Assembly: GCF_028281565.1 (NCBI RefSeq)
Contig: NZ_JANQJQ010000021.1
Coordinates: 372,001 to 436,000 of the forward strand
Reading direction: 5' to 3'
DNA: 64,000 bases
Source of the DNA: Seonamhaeicola sp.
Lineage (GTDB): Bacteria > Bacteroidota > Bacteroidia > Flavobacteriales > Flavobacteriaceae
Numbering within the stretch: position 1 is the first letter of the stretch; every line of letters begins with the position of its first letter. The position numbers and the translations under genes are program-made. The notes beneath the pieces were generated by a model. It saw only the letters and a program-made list of their open reading frames with translations. It was not told the DNA's origin and ran no database searches. Positions 60,519-64,000 of the stretch are shown one piece after another.

Positions 60519-60816
60519 TGTAAATAGGTTTTTGATTATCGTAATTTTATTCTAGTAAATATACTTTATTACTTTATTAAAACTTAAGATTTACATATAT
60601 GACTTAAAGATAAACACATTTGTTATGTTAAAACCTATGCAAAGGAAATCAAAGAAGTTCTAACAATCATTTTATGAAAAAGGGCAGAAGTTTGGACATA
60701 TGTTGTGTGAATTAATACAAAAGGCGTATTGAATATTGATAAAAAATATGAATTTAGCGTTTGTTAATTACCTCAGAGAGGTAGAGAAGTTATCTAACCA
60801 AAAAACGAAATGATTT
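60519..60816. other. Divergent promoter region GH2 / GH29
   Basis: This 298-base region separates two divergent genes. It holds a single half-site TTTACATATATG (60590-60601) that resembles the arm of the candidate IclR operators. No partner arm or other strong palindrome is present. I see no gene. Confidence 0.4.
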
Positions 60817-62364
60817 ATGTCTTTTAAAAAACACTATGTCTTAATGCTACTTTCGGTTCTTGTTTTATCGTCTTGTGGTAAAACGAATAAAACAGATGTG
60901 GCTAATGTAACCGAAAAGGATACAAAAAATATTTATGAACCTAATTGGGAATCCCTGGCCAAGCATAACGCAGACCCTGAATGGTTTCACGACTCTAAGT
61001 TGGGGATTTATTTTCACTGGGGAGTTTATAGTGTGCCGGCATATGGCTCAGAATGGTATCCTTATAGATTGTATCGTGTAAACGAATACCCTGACTATAA
61101 GGAGTATCATGAGAAAAATTACGGTAAGCTGGAAACGTTTGGTTATCATGATTTTATCCCAATGTTTAAGGCTGAAAAATATGATGCTGAAGATTGGGCT
61201 GATTTGTTCAAGGCTGCCGGAGCTAAATTTGCCGGGCCTGTGGCACAGCACCATGATGGATTCGCCATGTGGGATAGTGAATTAAATCCCTGGAATTCCG
61301 CTGATATGGGACCTAAAAAAGATATTACCGGTGAAATATTGACGGCTCTTAAAAAACGTGGATTAAAAACCATGACGTCTTTTCACCATGCCAGACTGAG
61401 ACAACGTCATGATGGCGATTCAACTAAATGGGACACTTATAATAGTCATTTTGCCTATCACCCGGATTATCCTACGTCTTCTGAAGATGCCGATTTAAAA
61501 AAGTTCTATGGTAATATGCCACAAGAAGACTTTGACCAATATTGGTTAGATCAGGTAAACGAGGTAGTTGATAAATATTCTCCGGACATCTTATGGTATG
61601 ACGTATGGTTAAATCACGTTGCAGAAGATAAAATTCAGGAAATGTCCGCGCACTTCCTGAACAATGGACTGAAAACCGGACAAGAGCCTGTTTTGATTGC
61701 AAAACATGATGACTTACCAAAGAGCATGAGTGTTTTAGATATTGAGCAAGGCGGAAAGAAAGATGTATCTGAAAAAGTATGGATGACCGATATAACCGTA
61801 AGTGACAAAGGAAGCTGGTGTTATACTCACGGACAAGTATATAAAACACCTAAACTTCTGCTTAGAAATATGATTGATGTTTGGAGTAAAAATGGGGTGG
61901 TATTGTTAAACATTTCTCCAATGGCTGATGGAACCATCAATAAAGAACAACGTGACCTGTTGACTGAGGTAGGGGATTGGCTAAAAACCTATGGTGAGGC
62001 TGTTTATGGTACCAGACCATTTCATATTTACGGTTTTGGACATGCTAAAGCCGAAGATGGCGCACATGGCGGACAATCGGCTAAAGTGGAATACACAGCC
62101 GGCGACATACGCTTCACTACTTCTAAAGATAAAAAATCGCTTTACGTATTCCTGCTTGGAAAACCGGAACCAGGTACAGAAATTAGTTTGGGTAAATTAA
62201 ACGACATTGGTTACGGCCCGGCTACTCCTGTTAAGCGTGTTATTGAGTTAAAGTCCGGAAAGGAAGTTAAATGGGAAAGAACAGAACGCTCACATTCGTT
62301 TGTAATCCCGGAGGATGTTGAGTTAAGTGAATTAGCCAATGTTTTTAAAATGGAATTGTTATAA
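60817..62364 (+). CDS. GH29 alpha-L-fucosidase-type lipoprotein (copy 3)
   Basis: A 515-residue exported GH29 enzyme (lipobox LSSC). The barrel starts 'WESLAKHNADPEWFHDSKLGIYFHWGVYS'. The nucleophile is Asp262 in 'ILWYDVWLN', and 'AQHHDGFAMWDSELNPWNS' and 'SFHHARL' line the pocket. It is closer to copy 1 than to copy 2 in the 'VPAY...EWY' part. Three GH29 genes suggest several alpha-L-fucosyl or alpha-L-galactosyl linkages in the target glycan. Confidence 0.93.
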   Translation: MSFKKHYVLMLLSVLVLSSCGKTNKTDVANVTEKDTKNIYEPNWESLAKHNADPEWFHDSKLGIYFHWGVYSVPAYGSEWYPYRLYRVNEYPDYKEYHEKNYGKLETFGYHDFIPMFKAEKYDAEDWADLFKAAGAKFAGPVAQHHDGFAMWDSELNPWNSADMGPKKDITGEILTALKKRGLKTMTSFHHARLRQRHDGDSTKWDTYNSHFAYHPDYPTSSEDADLKKFYGNMPQEDFDQYWLDQVNEVVDKYSPDILWYDVWLNHVAEDKIQEMSAHFLNNGLKTGQEPVLIAKHDDLPKSMSVLDIEQGGKKDVSEKVWMTDITVSDKGSWCYTHGQVYKTPKLLLRNMIDVWSKNGVVLLNISPMADGTINKEQRDLLTEVGDWLKTYGEAVYGTRPFHIYGFGHAKAEDGAHGGQSAKVEYTAGDIRFTTSKDKKSLYVFLLGKPEPGTEISLGKLNDIGYGPATPVKRVIELKSGKEVKWERTERSHSFVIPEDVELSELANVFKMELL

Positions 62365-62393
62365 TTGTTTTTTAGTTAGTCATATTGTTTAGT

Positions 62394-62427
62394 AAAAAAC
62401 CTCGCTAATTAGTAGCGAGGTTTTTTT
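62394..62427. terminator. Bidirectional terminator between GH29 and sulfatase
   Basis: CCTCGCTA (62400-62407) and TAGCGAGG (62413-62420) pair around ATTAG, with an A tract before and a T tract after. It serves the convergent genes at both sides. Confidence 0.85.
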
Positions 62428-62509
62428 GTGAAAAATAACTGATTTAATACTACTCAATTTACTTCTTATCAGAAAAACATCGTTCGTACTAAACCTGATT
62501 TGGGGTTTA

Positions 62510-64000
62510 TTATAAGGCTATTATAGACGTTAAATCTAAAGGATCGTTCATGTCCTTTTGAAGTTGAACCAAATCTTTAAATAACGCCTCAACTTTATCT
62601 TTATAGGCTTCGTTATCCGCTAAGTTATTCATTTCTTCCGGATCATTGGCCATATCGAATAAGAGTACTTTTTTAATTTTAGGATAGATGATCAATTTAA
62701 AACCATCTTTTCTGATCATACGTTGCAGGTCTATATACCCGTTATAGATAGCATCATAACTGCTTTCAGATTGCTTTCCGGAAGCCAAATCCAAAACACT
62801 GTTAAAGAACACATACCCGGGTTTTTCAATATTTGCTATGTCTAAGCCGGTAGCCATGGCATCCTGTAAATAAATAGCTTCGGTGACTTTTTTATTCTCA
62901 GGAATGTTTGGCCCCGTGATCATGAACGGTGCTCTAATACTATGGTCAAATTGTGATTGCTTTCCAATGAGTCCGTGTCTTCCGGCAGCTAAACCATGAT
63001 CAGCCGTAAAAATAATATAGGTGTTATCCATTTTTCCGGTGGCTTCCAATCGGTCTAAAATTTCACCGATCTGAACATCTAAATGGCTAATAATGGCGTA
63101 ATATTCCTGAATGTGTACTTTGGTAGCGTATGCCGTTCTGGGAAAAGGTGCTAAGGCTTCATCCCTAAGGTTAGGGCCACAACCCATATCATCTTTAAAA
63201 GGATACTCCGGTAACCAGCTTTCAGGCAGGCTTATATTTTCTAATGGATATTTATCTATAAACTCCTGCGGCGCTTGCCTGGGGTCATGTGGAGCGTTAA
63301 ATGCCAAATACATGAAGAACGGGTTATCACTTTTTTCGGCTTTATCAATAAAGCCTAAAGCGTCATCTTTTAAAACCTCACTCCAGTGTTTACCGCCTTC
63401 CCAGAAACCTCCAAATTTGGGGTCAGTAGGAGACCAGGTGGTATCTTGTTCACTTAATGGCCTGTTATAGCCAACAGGCATTAAAGTAGCCGGATCTGTA
63501 TCCGTGCCCTTAATGTCTTTGAATTTTTGGACCATTTCCGAATGTTCCCAGGCATCATCAGGCATACCGGGTCTTATATGCACAACGTTCTGAAATACAC
63601 TGTCTGCCTTAGCATCTATATGCCATTTACCGGTCATATAGGTATCATAGCCGGCACCTTCCATAAGTTTACTCCAGGTTTTATCCAGTTCTTTATTGTT
63701 TATCCAATTTTTTCTAAAATTATTTACGTCCCAAACCGTTCTGCCCGAAAGAAGCATGGCTCTGGAAGCTGCGCAAATAGCACCATTCCAGGCACCCATA
63801 TTGTATGCATTTGTGAAAGTGGTACCATGAGTCACCAGTCTGTCCAGATTAGGGGTTTCAATTTCATTGTTCCCTAAGGCGTTAATGGCAGAATAGGTCA
63901 TGTCATCAGCAAAGATGAAAACTACATTTGGCGGACTGGGAGTTTCTTCTTTTGAAGTTTTACATGCAAAAATTGACAGTAGTAGAAATACTAATAGAAG
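62510..64000 (-). CDS. S1 family sulfatase lipoprotein (4), 5' end outside the window
   Basis: The frame is open to the window edge: before the internal Met at 63901 the codons read a lipoprotein signal ending SIFAC and then 'PPNVVFIFADDM', so the true start lies just right of base 64000. The formylglycine motif is C-A-A-S-R, with Ala in place of the usual Pro, in 'GAICAASRAMLLSG'. 'FTADHGLAAGRHG' forms the second metal site. It should be an exported sulfate esterase. It converges on the third GH29. Confidence 0.92.
   Translation of the reverse strand, partial: LLLVFLLLSIFACKTSKEETPSPPNVVFIFADDMTYSAINALGNNEIETPNLDRLVTHGTTFTNAYNMGAWNGAICAASRAMLLSGRTVWDVNNFRKNWINNKELDKTWSKLMEGAGYDTYMTGKWHIDAKADSVFQNVVHIRPGMPDDAWEHSEMVQKFKDIKGTDTDPATLMPVGYNRPLSEQDTTWSPTDPKFGGFWEGGKHWSEVLKDDALGFIDKAEKSDNPFFMYLAFNAPHDPRQAPQEFIDKYPLENISLPESWLPEYPFKDDMGCGPNLRDEALAPFPRTAYATKVHIQEYYAIISHLDVQIGEILDRLEATGKMDNTYIIFTADHGLAAGRHGLIGKQSQFDHSIRAPFMITGPNIPENKKVTEAIYLQDAMATGLDIANIEKPGYVFFNSVLDLASGKQSESSYDAIYNGYIDLQRMIRKDGFKLIIYPKIKKVLLFDMANDPEEMNNLADNEAYKDKVEALFKDLVQLQKDMNDPLDLTSIIAL

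Noticed and set aside
29538-64000. A complete SusC/SusD-type polysaccharide utilisation locus
   Set aside because: No SusC or SusD gene is present in the window; the uptake pair may lie to the right of base 64000, so only the enzyme part is claimed.

Overview
The window looks like chromosomal DNA of a marine member of the Flavobacteriaceae (Bacteroidota). The evidence is AT-rich DNA, many SPII lipoproteins with a short Cys lipobox, promoters of the TTTG / TAnnTTTG type, a compact zeaxanthin-type carotenoid cluster, and a large sulfated-glycan locus rich in glycoside hydrolases and S1 sulfatases. I see no phage, insertion sequence, rRNA or CRISPR array. There is one tRNA, Leu(GAG).

Bases 1-23,000 are mostly housekeeping or regulatory genes: a Crp/Fnr regulator, an anti-sigma-repeat lipoprotein, a TlpA-like thioredoxin and a D-2-hydroxyacid dehydrogenase. 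These are followed on the minus strand by merR(B12)-crtI-crtB-crtZ-lycopene cyclase. An octaheme/TPR lipoprotein comes next, then an ORF6N protein with a palindromic operator-like site both upstream and inside its gene, and a four-repeat secreted WD40-like protein. After these come a tetR unit, a PIN/antitoxin pair, an araC gene, an NTF2/NTF2/hydrolase lipoprotein operon, a prohibitin-like unit, a DJ-1/NADP-oxidoreductase unit divergent from hxlR, a membrane AraC and a CPBP protease.

Bases 23,300-29,300 hold a TPR-CHAT protein predicted to face the periplasm. It converges on an ECF sigma factor plus membrane anti-sigma/TPR pair, and three small exported proteins of unknown function follow.

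Bases 29,500-64,000 are a carbohydrate utilisation region without SusC/SusD inside the window. The exported enzymes are three GH29, one GH2, GH3, GH16, GH43-CBM6, GH105, four S1 sulfatases and an esterase. Embedded among them is a cytoplasmic module: an IclR regulator, a RhaT-like sugar symporter, a GH2 without signal peptide, a Gfo/Idh/MocA oxidoreductase, MaoC, enoyl-CoA hydratase and aldehyde dehydrogenase. It also contains two CaiB/BaiF CoA-transferases, each paired with a substrate-binding-protein homologue that has no signal peptide and no ABC transporter beside it. I read this as a sugar or sugar-acid pathway running through CoA thioesters; this is the most novel part of the window. Matching 31-bp inverted repeats in the rhaT/iclR intergenic region and in front of the cytoplasmic GH2 suggest that IclR controls it.

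Several convergent gene pairs are separated by long imperfect palindromes, and a short palindromic repeat family is scattered through the intergenic DNA.
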